From the NCBI RefSeq assembly GCF_005924265.1, contig NZ_VCLB01000011.1, positions 62,001-126,000 on the forward strand: DNA of 64,000 nucleotides, written 5' to 3'. The stretch is from Martelella lutilitoris. Lineage in GTDB: Bacteria > Pseudomonadota > Alphaproteobacteria > Rhizobiales > Rhizobiaceae. Positions 26,691 through 35,894 of this stretch are shown here, one piece after another (within the stretch, counting starts at the first letter, position 1; each line of letters begins with the position of its first letter). The position numbers and the translations under genes were made by a program. The notes beneath the pieces are model-generated. The model saw only the letters and a program-made list of their open reading frames with translations. It was not told where the DNA came from and did no database searches.

Positions 26691-28121
26691 ATGACCGCCC
26701 TCAATCCCGCCCCTTCCGCCTTCCGCGCCGACCTTCGGTTCGAGCGCCTTCTGGATGGTTTCGAGCCGTCCTTCGCGTTCGAGCCGGTCGGCCCGCTGCC
26801 GGAAGGCGAGTTCGTCGACCGTCTGCGCCGCATCCGGCGGGAGGCGACGGTGGCCGGATATGACGTGATCCTCATTCATGCGGATTCGATCGGCTCCTAC
26901 AAGGTTTCGAACTCCTATCTGCGCTATGTCTGCGACTGGGCGCGCGAAGGCGTTCTTGTGGTTCCGACGGATGACGACAAGCCGCTGACGCTGTTTTCGA
27001 TCTTCAGCAGCTCGGTCCTGCTGCCCCCGGCGGGCGAACCGGTTCTGGTCGAGGATATCTGGCAGGTCGGCACCTGGGGCCGCGAGACCTATAATCGCCC
27101 CGGCAAAACCGTCGACAAGGTGGTCGAGGCGATCGGCGATTTCCTTCAACGCGAGGGATTTTCCGTTGCCCAGATCGGCCTTATCGGCGATGCCACCTCG
27201 AAGCCCTACTGGGACGGACTGAAGGCGCATCTGCCGAAGAGCGGCTTTGCCGATTGTTCGTCGATCATCGACCGGATGCAGAAAATCCGCTCACCGCGCG
27301 AGCAGGCGGTGGTGCGCGCCGCCGCCCAGCTCGCCGATATCGGCATTGAGGCCGCCTATCATGTAATCAGGCCCGGCGTGACCGATCATGAAATCTATGC
27401 CGCCTTCACCTATGCCCAGATGGCGCGCGGCGGCGAGACCGGCGACGGCTACCAGATCGGCATCAACCGCTTCGGCACCCATTGCGGCAAGCCCTATGGC
27501 CATGTCGTGCGCAACGGCGACCTGATCAACCTCTATATCTCGGCCGTGATCTATCAGGGCTACACCGCCCAGATCGCCCGCATGATCGCCGTCGGCGATA
27601 TCACTGACAAGCAGGAGGAAGTCCTCGAAATGTGCGTCGAGGGCGTGGAAAAAGCCGCCGCCCTCGTGCGGCCCGGCACGCTTGTCTCGGACGTCGCCAA
27701 TGCCTCCTTCGAACCCTATATCGAACGCGGCTACCTCACATCCGCCGACAGCCGGACCATGCCCTATAACTGGGTTTCCGAAGACGACGGCCAGCCGCGG
27801 CTCGTGCCCCGCAAGCACGTGCCCGATGAAGACTGGGAGCGTCAGGGCCGGAAACTGATGCATGTCTATCCGGCGACGCTCGGGCCGCACAATCCCAATG
27901 TCGGCCATTCGGTTTCGATGCAGAAATTCCAGAACTACAACATCCAATCCAACAATCACGACCTTCTGGAAGAAGGCATGACCTTCGTGCTCCATGCCCA
28001 GTGGCTGGAGCCGGAAGTCGCCGGCTGCAATGTCGGCGACTGCTACCTTGTGACGGCGGACGGGGCCGAGAACCTCAGCTGCCACACACCGCTTGCGCCC
28101 CATCGGGTGAAAGCGGACTGA
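26691..28121 (+). CDS. M24-fold (creatinase/aminopeptidase-P-like) protein lacking metal ligands
   Basis: A 476-residue pita-bread protein with an N-terminal creatinase-type domain (YDVILIHADSIGSYKVSNSY) and a C-terminal M24 domain. Where metallopeptidases have the Asp pair (LIDxG...GDITRT), this protein reads LINLYISAVIYQGYTAQIAR, so Tyr and Gln replace both Asp. The two Glu ligand positions also look replaced (FVLHAQW; CNVGDCYLVT). Creatinase, which cleaves a C-N bond, is a metal-free member of this fold, so a hydrolase acting on amidino or N-acyl compounds is more likely than a peptidase. I use the ATG at 26691; a start at 26679 is possible. First gene of the operon. Confidence 0.8.
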   Translation: MTALNPAPSAFRADLRFERLLDGFEPSFAFEPVGPLPEGEFVDRLRRIRREATVAGYDVILIHADSIGSYKVSNSYLRYVCDWAREGVLVVPTDDDKPLTLFSIFSSSVLLPPAGEPVLVEDIWQVGTWGRETYNRPGKTVDKVVEAIGDFLQREGFSVAQIGLIGDATSKPYWDGLKAHLPKSGFADCSSIIDRMQKIRSPREQAVVRAAAQLADIGIEAAYHVIRPGVTDHEIYAAFTYAQMARGGETGDGYQIGINRFGTHCGKPYGHVVRNGDLINLYISAVIYQGYTAQIARMIAVGDITDKQEEVLEMCVEGVEKAAALVRPGTLVSDVANASFEPYIERGYLTSADSRTMPYNWVSEDDGQPRLVPRKHVPDEDWERQGRKLMHVYPATLGPHNPNVGHSVSMQKFQNYNIQSNNHDLLEEGMTFVLHAQWLEPEVAGCNVGDCYLVTADGAENLSCHTPLAPHRVKAD

Positions 28122-28172
28122 CCCCCTTCTCAAGACCCAAAACAAAAAGCAAACTTCAGCAGGAGAACAAAC

Positions 28173-29429
28173 ATGATTGACAGAATTCGCAGACGAGGCC
28201 TGCTCGCCTCCGCCCTTTTCATCGGCCTTGCCGCCACGCTCGGCAGTCCCGGAACGAGCCTGGCCCAATCGGGCGACAAGACCACGCTGGTGATCGCCAA
28301 TTCGCAGTGGCTTGATGCGCTCCGCGGCCAGAATCTCTGGGCCGCGATCAAGAAATACGAAGAGGTCAACCCGGATGTGACGCTGGAGCAGGAGGCCATC
28401 CCCTCGGCCGAATTCGCCGACAAGCTGACCACCGAAATGGGCGCCGGCCAGGGTCCCGATATCGCGATCATGCAGGAGGGCCTGTTCTACACCATGGCCG
28501 ATGCCGGCTTTCTCGTCGATGTCGGCAGTGCGGTCGATGGCGTCGATCTCAACAGCACGAACGAAAACGGCGTGATTGATGACGTACGCTACGGTATCGC
28601 CTGGCAGCGCGCCGTCTATGCCCTCATTTTCAATACCGAGGTCACCGAGGCGGAGGGCGTCGCGATCCCGGCCACCGTGCAGGAACTGATCGCCTCCGCC
28701 AAGGAATCCATGGACAAGAACCCGGGCGTGATCGGCTTCACCGCCCGTCACCAGATCAACGATTTCACCGGCTGGTTCATGGATTTCCAGAACTGGGCCT
28801 ATGGCTACGGCGTCAACTGGGTCGACGGGGACGGTAACCTCACGATCAACACGCCGGAAGCGGTGGCGGCGGTCGAGGCCTTCAAGGAAACCTATGATTC
28901 CGGCATCATCCCGATCGGCGACAGCATGCCCACGCAGCGCACACGCTTCAAGGAAAAGCAGGTCGCCTTCTCGATCGACAATTCCGGCGGCACGCTCAAC
29001 ATTGCCTCGGGCGGCGCGCTGCCAAGCGCCGATATCGGCGCGGCCGCCTTGCCGTTTGCCCATCCCGGCGCCCATCAGCAGATCTTCCTCGGCGTGAGTT
29101 CGCACAGCGATCATCAGGACGAAGCCATTGCCTTTCTCACCTGGCTCGTCAGCCCCGAGGGGCAGCAATCTCTGCGCGGTGCCTCCGGCCCCGATACGCT
29201 GGCGACCGATGTGCCGGTGACCGAGGCGTTTGCCGCCGCCAACCCCTGGGCGCCGACCTTCGCCACGCTCGCCGAGACCTCACGCAGCACGCTTATACCG
29301 GGCTATGAGGTCGAAACGCCGCAGATCATGCGCTTCGTCATGCAGGCCGTGGAAAAGGCCATTCTGACGGATACCTCCGCGGAAGACGCGCTGGCCGAGG
29401 CCCAGACGCAGGTCGACCGGCAGTTCTAG
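28173..29429 (+). CDS. Sugar-type ABC transporter substrate-binding protein (family 1)
   Basis: A 418-residue exported protein. The signal peptide runs RRRGLLASALFIGLAATLGS to about SLA-QSG, followed by TTLVIANSQWLDALRGQNLW and typical family-1 blocks (GPDIAIMQEGLFYTMADAGF, RYGIAWQRAVYALIFNTEV). The start has a good AGGAG. It partners the UgpA/UgpE-like permeases downstream. A palindromic repeat element immediately follows its stop. The ligand is unknown. Confidence 0.88.
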   Translation: MIDRIRRRGLLASALFIGLAATLGSPGTSLAQSGDKTTLVIANSQWLDALRGQNLWAAIKKYEEVNPDVTLEQEAIPSAEFADKLTTEMGAGQGPDIAIMQEGLFYTMADAGFLVDVGSAVDGVDLNSTNENGVIDDVRYGIAWQRAVYALIFNTEVTEAEGVAIPATVQELIASAKESMDKNPGVIGFTARHQINDFTGWFMDFQNWAYGYGVNWVDGDGNLTINTPEAVAAVEAFKETYDSGIIPIGDSMPTQRTRFKEKQVAFSIDNSGGTLNIASGGALPSADIGAAALPFAHPGAHQQIFLGVSSHSDHQDEAIAFLTWLVSPEGQQSLRGASGPDTLATDVPVTEAFAAANPWAPTFATLAETSRSTLIPGYEVETPQIMRFVMQAVEKAILTDTSAEDALAEAQTQVDRQF

Positions 29430-29529
29430 AGCAATTCCAGGTGAAGTGGACACCGGTTCACCGTCCGGAATTGCGTAAAAACAAAGAGATAGAGCCTTTT
29501 CGCGTTTCCGTGAAACGCGGAATTGCTCT
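29428..29529. repeat. Rhizobial interspersed palindromic element (RIME/REP-like), full copy
   Basis: A 102-bp element with 11-bp outer inverted repeats, AGAGCAATTCC (29428-29438) and GGAATTGCTCT (29519-29529). It has two internal hairpins, GGTGAA...TTCACC and GCGTTTC...GAAACGC. A 36-bp identical segment recurs in reverse orientation at 59503-59538. It lies between the binding-protein and permease genes, where folded RNA could set their relative expression. Confidence 0.75.
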
Positions 29530-29550
29530 GAGCGAAAGGGCGGAAAAGTG

Positions 29551-30453
29551 ATGATGAAGGCTCATAAACGCTTCCCAAGCCTGCCGCGGCTTGCCGCTTA
29601 CGGCTTCATTCTTCCGCCCATGCTCTATCTGGTGGTGTTCATGTTCTGGCCGCTGGGGCGACAGATGTATATGAGCCTCACCAATACGCGGATCATCAAC
29701 CCCAACCACGGCCGGTTCATCGGCCTTGGCAATTACGAGCGGCTGTTTTCGGACCCGTCCTTCTTCCAGTCCGTCCGCGTCACGCTCGTCTATGCCGCGC
29801 TTGCGGTCATCTTCGGGGTGACGCTCGGCGTCATCTCGGCGCTGGCGATCGACCGCCCGTTCCGGGGCCGGGCGATCGTGCGCAGCATTCTTCTGTTCGG
29901 CTGGGCCGTGCCGAATGTCGCAGCCTCGCTGATCTGGCTGTGGATGTATAATGACCGCTCCGGCGTGCTGAACCGGATCACCGAGGCGCTCGGGCTTGGC
30001 CGCTATGCCTGGCTGACGAGCACCGACCTGGCGCTGGCGGCCGTGGTGGTGGTCACCGTCTGGCAGGTCGCGCCCTTTGTCATGCTGGTCGTTCTCGCAG
30101 CGCTCCAGTCCGTTCCGGGCGAAGTGCGCGAGGCGGCCACCATCGACGGCGCCGACGGCCTCAGCACCTTCCGCATGGTGACGCTGCCGCATATCCGCCC
30201 GGCGATCCAGCTCGCTTCGCTTCTGGTCTGCGTCTGGTCGATCCGCCGCTTCGATATCATTTACCTGCTCACCGGCGGCGGGCCGGTCGGCTCGACCAGC
30301 ACGCTCGTGGTGAAGATCCGCCAGGTCGCATTCGAGAACCACGAACTCGGGCTGGCCAGCGCCTATGGGGCGGTCGGGCTGGTTCTCGCCCTTGCGATTG
30401 CCGGACTGCATTTCCTGTTCGAACAACGCCGCATGAAGTGGATGTCGCGCTGA
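29551..30453 (+). CDS. Sugar-type ABC transporter permease (UgpA/MalF-like)
   Basis: A 300-residue permease beginning RLAAYGFILPPMLYLVVFMF, with the P-loop-facing EAA motif VREAATIDGADGLSTFRMVT followed by LPHIRPAIQLASLL. ATG codons at 29551 and 29554, or a GTG at 29548, could start it; the ribosome site AAGGGCGG fits best with 29551. It overlaps the next permease by one base. Confidence 0.88.
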   Translation: MMKAHKRFPSLPRLAAYGFILPPMLYLVVFMFWPLGRQMYMSLTNTRIINPNHGRFIGLGNYERLFSDPSFFQSVRVTLVYAALAVIFGVTLGVISALAIDRPFRGRAIVRSILLFGWAVPNVAASLIWLWMYNDRSGVLNRITEALGLGRYAWLTSTDLALAAVVVVTVWQVAPFVMLVVLAALQSVPGEVREAATIDGADGLSTFRMVTLPHIRPAIQLASLLVCVWSIRRFDIIYLLTGGGPVGSTSTLVVKIRQVAFENHELGLASAYGAVGLVLALAIAGLHFLFEQRRMKWMSR

Positions 30454-31286
30454 TGACGAAGAAACACCTGACCCTCAAGCTGCTGCGCTATCTGCTGATC
30501 GGCGTGCTTCTCGTCTGCGCTGGTTTTCCGGTCTACTGGATGGCGGCCACCGCGCTTTCGGCCAACTCCGAGCTTTACGGTTCCGGACAGTCGTTCTTTC
30601 CGCAGCTGAAGCATTTTCCCGCGCTGCTGCACGACCTTGGAGAGGTGCCGATCGGGCTCTGGCTGTTCAACACGCTGCTGGTTGCCGCCGGCGGCACGGT
30701 GTTGAGCCTCGTGCTCGGATCGCTGGCGGGCTATGCGCTCAGTCGCTTCCGCTTTCACGGCAAGGGTCTGGTGGGTTTCTTCCTGTTCGTTACCCAGGTG
30801 GTCCCGGAAGCGCTCATCCTCGTGCCGCTCTATGCGATGTTCATCACCTTCGGCCTGCTCAACAGTCTCGCGGGACTGGTTCTCGCCAATGTCGGTTTCT
30901 CGCTGCCGGTCGCCTGCTTCGTGCTCAAGGGCGCGATGGACGCCGTACCCTACGAGATCGAAGAGTCGGCGATCATCGACAACTGCCCGCGTTTCTCGAT
31001 CCTGACGATGATCATCCTGCCCTTGATCATGCCGAGCATTGCCGCTGCCGCCGTCGTTGCCTTCTTTGCCGGATGGAACGAGTTCCTGTTCGCCTCCACC
31101 TTCCTGATGGATCGCGACAAGTGGACGGCGAGCGTCGGGCTTGCTTCCTTCGTCGGCCAGTATGAAACCCCGATGTCGGCGGTGATGGGCGCTGCCCTCG
31201 TGTTCAGCATTCCGGCCATCGTCTTCTTCCTCCTCATCCAGCGCAAGATCGTTGCGGGCCTGACGGCCGGCGCGGTCAAAGGATAA
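30453..31286 (+). CDS. Sugar-type ABC transporter permease (UgpE/MalG-like)
   Basis: A 277-residue permease starting MTKKHLTLKLLRYLLIGVLL. The EAA loop reads EIEESAIIDNCPRFSILTMI and the end is KIVAGLTAGAVKG, a typical MalG-family terminus. The ATG overlaps the TGA of the previous gene (TGATG), indicating translational coupling. Confidence 0.9.
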   Translation: MTKKHLTLKLLRYLLIGVLLVCAGFPVYWMAATALSANSELYGSGQSFFPQLKHFPALLHDLGEVPIGLWLFNTLLVAAGGTVLSLVLGSLAGYALSRFRFHGKGLVGFFLFVTQVVPEALILVPLYAMFITFGLLNSLAGLVLANVGFSLPVACFVLKGAMDAVPYEIEESAIIDNCPRFSILTMIILPLIMPSIAAAAVVAFFAGWNEFLFASTFLMDRDKWTASVGLASFVGQYETPMSAVMGAALVFSIPAIVFFLLIQRKIVAGLTAGAVKG

Positions 31287-31290
31287 CGCC

Positions 31291-32436
31291 ATGCCCGCCT
31301 TGAGCTTCAGGAACGTCTCCAAGTCGTTCGGAGACAACACCGTCATCAAGACCTTTGACGCCGACATCCATGACGGCGAGTTTCTCGTCCTTCTCGGCCC
31401 CTCCGGCTGCGGCAAGTCCACGCTGTTGCGCATGATTGCCGGTCTCAGCGACATCACCTCCGGCGAGCTGCTTTTCGATGGCGATATCGCCAATGACTGG
31501 CAGCCGCGCCGGCGCGGCGTCGCCTTCGTGTTCCAGACCTATGCGCTCTATCCGCATGCCACGGTCCGCGAGAACATCGCCTTTCCGCTGATCATGGATG
31601 CGTTTCGCCCCTGGTACCATCTGCCGGTCGTCAACATGATCGCCCGCGCGCGGCTGATGAAGCGCGCCGACATTGCCGAACGCACGCTGCGCATTGCCCG
31701 CCAGCTCGAACTCGAACCGCTGCTCGACCGCCGGCCGGCAAGCCTCTCCGGCGGCCAGCGCCAGCGTGTGGCGCTGGCCCGCGCGCTGGTGCGCAACCCG
31801 TCGCTCTATTTGCTCGATGAACCGCTTTCGAACCTCGACGCCAAGCTGCGCACCCAGATGCGCTCGGAAATCTCGGCGCTGCACCACAAGGTCGGCAAGA
31901 CCTTCGTCTATGTGACGCATGACCAGGTGGAAGCCATGACCATGGCGACGCGGATCATCATCATGAACAAGGGCATCGTCCAGCAGGTCGGCACGCCCGA
32001 CGAGATCTACGACCAGCCGGCCAACACCTTCGTCGCCCAGTTCGTCGGTTCGCCGCCGATGAACCTCATCCCGGCAACGATCCGGGAGGGCGAAATGCGG
32101 CTTTCCGGCCGTCTCGCCGTCGACCATCCGGGTCCCATGCCGAAGCGCCGCGAGGTGACCTTCGGCATCCGTCCGGAAAAGCTGTCGATCCAGGCATCCG
32201 GCGAGGGACGGCTCCCCGCCCGCGTCTCGGTGGTCGAGCGTCTCGGCGCCGAGACCGTGATCGGCTGCCGACTAATGACCGGCGAGGAAGACCACGACCG
32301 GCTGCTGGAAACCGACCTCGTTTTCGTACGCGTCTCCGGCCATCTCAAAATGGCGATCGGGGAGGCCTGCTCGCTCGACTATCAGATCGAGGATGCCCTG
32401 CTCTTCGACATCGAAGACGGCCGGCGCCTGGCCTGA
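31291..32436 (+). CDS. Sugar-type ABC transporter ATPase (UgpC/MalK-like)
   Basis: A 381-residue ATPase with Walker A GPSGCGKSTLL, signature LSGGQRQRVALARALV, Walker B LYLLDEPLSNLDAKLR and VTHDQVEAMTM. An unusual insertion before the signature (about residues 100-120, FRPWYHLPVVNMIARARLMK) lengthens the helical domain. A TOBE region follows (FGIRPEKLSIQASGEG). It starts 4 bp after the permease stop. Confidence 0.9.
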   Translation: MPALSFRNVSKSFGDNTVIKTFDADIHDGEFLVLLGPSGCGKSTLLRMIAGLSDITSGELLFDGDIANDWQPRRRGVAFVFQTYALYPHATVRENIAFPLIMDAFRPWYHLPVVNMIARARLMKRADIAERTLRIARQLELEPLLDRRPASLSGGQRQRVALARALVRNPSLYLLDEPLSNLDAKLRTQMRSEISALHHKVGKTFVYVTHDQVEAMTMATRIIIMNKGIVQQVGTPDEIYDQPANTFVAQFVGSPPMNLIPATIREGEMRLSGRLAVDHPGPMPKRREVTFGIRPEKLSIQASGEGRLPARVSVVERLGAETVIGCRLMTGEEDHDRLLETDLVFVRVSGHLKMAIGEACSLDYQIEDALLFDIEDGRRLA

Positions 32437-32465
32437 CCGGGCATATTTCCGACAAAGAGACCATC

Positions 32466-33359
32466 ATGCAGACATTTCACATCTCCGCGACCGGCCACAG
32501 CCTCAACTACCTGCCCGAATATGTCGCGGTCGATCAGGGCTTCTTCGAGGAGGAAGGCCTGAGGGTGACCGCCGAGGTCCCCTCCCCCTGGGACCGCGTG
32601 CTCGACGATATCGGCTCGGGCAAGGCTGAGGCCGCCCTTGGCGGCATTTGGGTGCCATCCATGTTTCACGGGCGCGGCAAGCGCTATGTGCCCTTCGCCC
32701 AGGTGGCGGCCCGCGCGCCGCTGGCGATTGTCGGGCGGGAGCGGCCGGCTGAGTTCGAATGGGCAGCCCTCGCCGGCCGCACCATTGCGATGAAAGGCAG
32801 CAACGGCGCCAGCGTCGGCCTGTTCATCAAGATGCTGCTGCGCGAGAACGGCGTCGATCCGAGGGCCGTCGACTTCGTGCAGGATCTGGATGGCAGGATG
32901 CTGACGGACCTCTTCACCGGCGGCATGGGCGATTATCTGGTCATCGATTTCCCCTCCGCCGTGACGCTCGAAACGGCCGGCGGCGGTCATGTGGTTCAGC
33001 CGCTTCCCGTTACCGGCGGCAATGTCCCGTGGAGCGTCTACTATAGCGAGGGTGAGCCGGACGACGAACGGCGCGACACCCACGCGCGTTTTGTCCGCGC
33101 GCTCGGTCGCGGCATGAACTGGATCCTGGACCACGAGGCCGAAGACTATCGCGATTTCCTGGCGGCGACCTTCCCGAAATTCGCGCCCGACCTGATGGTG
33201 AACCTTACCAATGTCTATCGTGCCAACGGCATGTGGACCACGCCCCGTATCGACAGCGATGCCTATCGGCGCTGGCAGACCGGCATCTGTGATGGCCATC
33301 TCACCGACGCCCCGATCCCCTACGCAACACTGATCGACCAGCGGCCGACAGCAGCCTGA
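32466..33359 (+). CDS. NMT1/THI5-like (SsuA-type) binding-fold protein without signal peptide
   Basis: A 297-residue protein with the NMT1/SsuA periplasmic-binding fold: MQTFHISATGHSLNYLPEYV, VDQGFFEEEGLRVTAEVPSP, then LAGRTIAMKGSNGASVGLFI. It begins directly with the first strand and has no signal peptide or lipobox, so it should stay in the cytosol. It could be an enzyme of this fold or a ligand-binding partner rather than a second transport receptor. Co-transcribed with the importer and the racemase-like gene. Confidence 0.75.
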   Translation: MQTFHISATGHSLNYLPEYVAVDQGFFEEEGLRVTAEVPSPWDRVLDDIGSGKAEAALGGIWVPSMFHGRGKRYVPFAQVAARAPLAIVGRERPAEFEWAALAGRTIAMKGSNGASVGLFIKMLLRENGVDPRAVDFVQDLDGRMLTDLFTGGMGDYLVIDFPSAVTLETAGGGHVVQPLPVTGGNVPWSVYYSEGEPDDERRDTHARFVRALGRGMNWILDHEAEDYRDFLAATFPKFAPDLMVNLTNVYRANGMWTTPRIDSDAYRRWQTGICDGHLTDAPIPYATLIDQRPTAA

Positions 33360-33383
33360 ACACGTTCGAGAGAGCAGAAAACG

Positions 33384-34097
33384 ATGCGCATCGCCGTCAT
33401 CAATCCCAATACCACGACCGCCATGACCGCCCGCATTGCCGAGGCAGCGCGCGCGGCGGCCAGCCCCGGAACGGACATCCTGGAACGCCAGTCCCTCTAT
33501 GGCCCGGATGCCATCGAGGGTCCGTTCGACGGGGCACTCGCCGTGCCGGGTCTTTTGAAGGCCATCACCGCCGCCGAGGCCGAAGGCGCGGAGGCGCATG
33601 TGATCGCCTGTTTCGACGACACCGGCCTCGACGCCGCCCGCGCCGTCGCCACACGGCCGGTAGTCGGCATCGGCGAAGCCGCGTTCCATGCCGTGACGCT
33701 CCTCGCCCACAGTTTCTGCGTGGTGACGACGCTTACCCGTTCCGCGCCGGTCATCGAGGACAACATTCTGCGCTACGGTTTCGCCCGGCGCTGCCGCCGG
33801 GTCTTCGCCTCGGATATCCCCGTCCTGGCTCTGGAAGACCCTGAAAGCGGAGCCTTCGAGACCATTTCGGACTTCATCGAAAAGGGGATCGCCGCCGGCG
33901 CGGAAGGTGTTGCCCTCGGCTGCGCCGGCATGACGGGCTTTGCCAAAGCGCTTCAGGCGCGCCACGACATCCCCGTTGTCGACGGGGTCACCGCCGCGGT
34001 GGGTCTCGCTGAAATGCTGGTGCGCTGCGGCATTTCCACGTCGCGCGCCGGCATATGGGCGCAACCCTCCCGAGCGCATCTGCTCGCGGCCGAATAG
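33384..34097 (+). CDS. Asp/Glu/hydantoin racemase family protein
   Basis: A 237-residue cofactor-independent racemase-fold protein. It opens MRIAVINPNTTTAMTARIAE, the classic hydantoin racemase start. The two catalytic Cys residues appear in VIACFDDTGLD and ALGCAGMTGF. It would invert a stereocentre next to a C-N group, for example of hydantoins or allantoin-like compounds. It is the last gene of the operon and converges on the RpiR regulator with only 12 bp between stops. Confidence 0.85.
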   Translation: MRIAVINPNTTTAMTARIAEAARAAASPGTDILERQSLYGPDAIEGPFDGALAVPGLLKAITAAEAEGAEAHVIACFDDTGLDAARAVATRPVVGIGEAAFHAVTLLAHSFCVVTTLTRSAPVIEDNILRYGFARRCRRVFASDIPVLALEDPESGAFETISDFIEKGIAAGAEGVALGCAGMTGFAKALQARHDIPVVDGVTAAVGLAEMLVRCGISTSRAGIWAQPSRAHLLAAE

Positions 34098-34109
34098 GAA
34101 GGCCGGCGC

Positions 34110-35021
34110 CTACACGGGACCGCCCGGCGTCTGCGGGGTCGATACATCGTCCAGTCTCTTGACCAGCCAGTCAATTCGCTCGTAGCGCTTCAGGCTGGCA
34201 TCGCCCATCGTGGTCGCCACGCTCCAGGCGAGATAGTTGATGATCGTGAGGGCGGCCGAAAAGGAATTGAACGGCGATGGCGACTGGCACCGGCAGCGTA
34301 GCACATGCTCTGCCGCCTTGGCGCTGGCAGAGGCGCTGAGATCGGTGATCAGGACGGTGGTGGCGCCGGCCGCCCGCGCTTCCTTCAGGATCGTTGGCAG
34401 AAGCCTCGGCCTGCGACGGAAGGCGATGACGAGCAGGACATCGCCCTTGTCGATCGAGGCGATCTCATGGGAATAGCTGCCGCCGCCGACCGGGACGACC
34501 TGAACATCACTCTTCATCAGCGTGAAATAGTGGGCGGCCTGATGGGCAAGGCCATAGCCGCTCCTGAGACCCATGATCCAGACGCGGCGCGCCGAAACGA
34601 TCGCTCTGCTGACCGCCTCAAGCGTTTCCGGCGGCAGCCCCTCGGCAGTGGCGCGGATATTGTCCAAGTCCATCTGAACCGTTGTGGCGATGGACGGCTT
34701 CTTCGCGAATGCTTCGTTCTCGCCTTCCAGACCCGCCCGCGGCGAACCCCAGTGCTGATCTTCCCGTATCTGCCGCTTGGCATCCGGATAGGTCTTGTAA
34801 CCAAGCGTGCGTATGAGGCGCGCCGCCGTTGCCTTCGAGACATGCGCCCGCTCCGCCAGTTCCCCGGCGGTATAGCTCGGCAGATCCATCTGATATTGCA
34901 GCAGAATATCGGCAAGCCGCTTTTCCGCGGGCGTCAGCGTCGAATAGATCGCATAAATCCGGGCCTCGAGCGACCGCTTGACCGTCTGTCCGCCTTCCGG
35001 CTTGCCTGGTGAACGCACCAT
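34110..35021 (-). CDS. MurR/RpiR-family transcriptional regulator
   Basis: A 303-residue regulator with an N-terminal HTH (TPAEKRLADILL, YTAGELAERAHVSKATAARL) and a C-terminal SIS domain (VWIMGLRSGYGLAHQAAHYF, IDKGDVLLVIAFRRRP). It lies convergent to, and just behind, the M24-transporter-racemase operon, which is its most likely target. RpiR proteins usually sense phosphosugars. Confidence 0.85.
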   Translation of the reverse strand: MVRSPGKPEGGQTVKRSLEARIYAIYSTLTPAEKRLADILLQYQMDLPSYTAGELAERAHVSKATAARLIRTLGYKTYPDAKRQIREDQHWGSPRAGLEGENEAFAKKPSIATTVQMDLDNIRATAEGLPPETLEAVSRAIVSARRVWIMGLRSGYGLAHQAAHYFTLMKSDVQVVPVGGGSYSHEIASIDKGDVLLVIAFRRRPRLLPTILKEARAAGATTVLITDLSASASAKAAEHVLRCRCQSPSPFNSFSAALTIINYLAWSVATTMGDASLKRYERIDWLVKRLDDVSTPQTPGGPV

Positions 35022-35193
35022 TATTCCTTCTCGCGAAAGCTGATCATGAAAAAATCGCGCCGGCAGGCGCAGGTTCGAACCACACCGGATGGCAGGGACC
35101 TGTTTCGGTTCAGGTTATGCGACCGACGCCGGCGCGTCCAGTATGGGCACGACATAGTGCCGGTCGTCGGCGGACGGCGCTGCAGCAGCAGCC

Positions 35194-35892
35194 TTACTCC
35201 TCCTCGCCCTCGGCCACAGCCGCCATCGCCTCCTCCTGCACGGCCTGTCGGCTGAGCAGTCCCGCATCCTCGAGCGCCTCGATATCCGGCAGATCGCGGA
35301 GCGTTTCCATGCCGAAGGTCGAGAGAAAATATTTGGTCGTGACATAGGTATAGGGCGCGCCGGGTGTCGGGCTGCGGGGACCGGAGGCGATGAGAGCGGC
35401 GTCGCGCAGGGACCCGATCGTGTCGCGGCTGACCTCCTTGCCGAAGATCTTTGACAGTTCGGCGCGGGTGATGGGCTGGAAATAGCCGATGGCCATCAGC
35501 ACCATGGATTCGAATTCGGAGAGGGCTGGCACACCGCCACGCGTCGGCGTTGCGGAGGCGCGGATGGCGTCGGCATAGGCGGGGCGGCTGCGGTGCTGCC
35601 AGCCGCCGGCGACCGGGACAATCTCGTAGGGCCGGCCGGCGAGTTCTTCACGGAGATCGTCGATCAAAAGGTCGATGCTGCAGGCCTTGCCGACCACGCG
35701 GGAAAGCGTTTCGCGGGTGACCGGCTCGGCGGCGGCGAAGATCACCGCCTCGACGCGCAGCATCCATTCGCGCCAGCGCAGATCGGGCGGCAAGGCCTCA
35801 AGCTCCCGATCAAAGAGGCGTTCGCCTCCCGCCCCTTTGTCTGCGGCGTTCGCTTTCCGGCGGCCTTTTTTAGCGGCGGAGGGTCCGGTCAT
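35194..35892 (-). CDS. scpB: ScpB-like segregation/condensation protein
   Basis: A 232-residue protein with the tandem winged-helix pattern of ScpB: RVEAVIFAAAEPVTRETLSR, LSEFESMVLMAIGYFQPITR, and the late TTKYFLSTFGMETLRDLPD. I use the ATG at 35892; a GTG two codons upstream overlaps the DUF1403 stop. ScpB normally works with Smc and ScpA, but no scpA is nearby, so this is a plasmid-type stand-alone ScpB. It sits downstream of a DUF1403 gene and near a tyrosine recombinase and repABC. Confidence 0.85.
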   Translation of the reverse strand: MTGPSAAKKGRRKANAADKGAGGERLFDRELEALPPDLRWREWMLRVEAVIFAAAEPVTRETLSRVVGKACSIDLLIDDLREELAGRPYEIVPVAGGWQHRSRPAYADAIRASATPTRGGVPALSEFESMVLMAIGYFQPITRAELSKIFGKEVSRDTIGSLRDAALIASGPRSPTPGAPYTYVTTKYFLSTFGMETLRDLPDIEALEDAGLLSRQAVQEEAMAAVAEGEEE

Positions 35893-35894
35893 GG

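Noticed and set aside
27291-29168. 625-codon minus-strand frame
   Set aside because: Antisense shadow of the M24 and binding-protein genes, with skewed composition and no domain.
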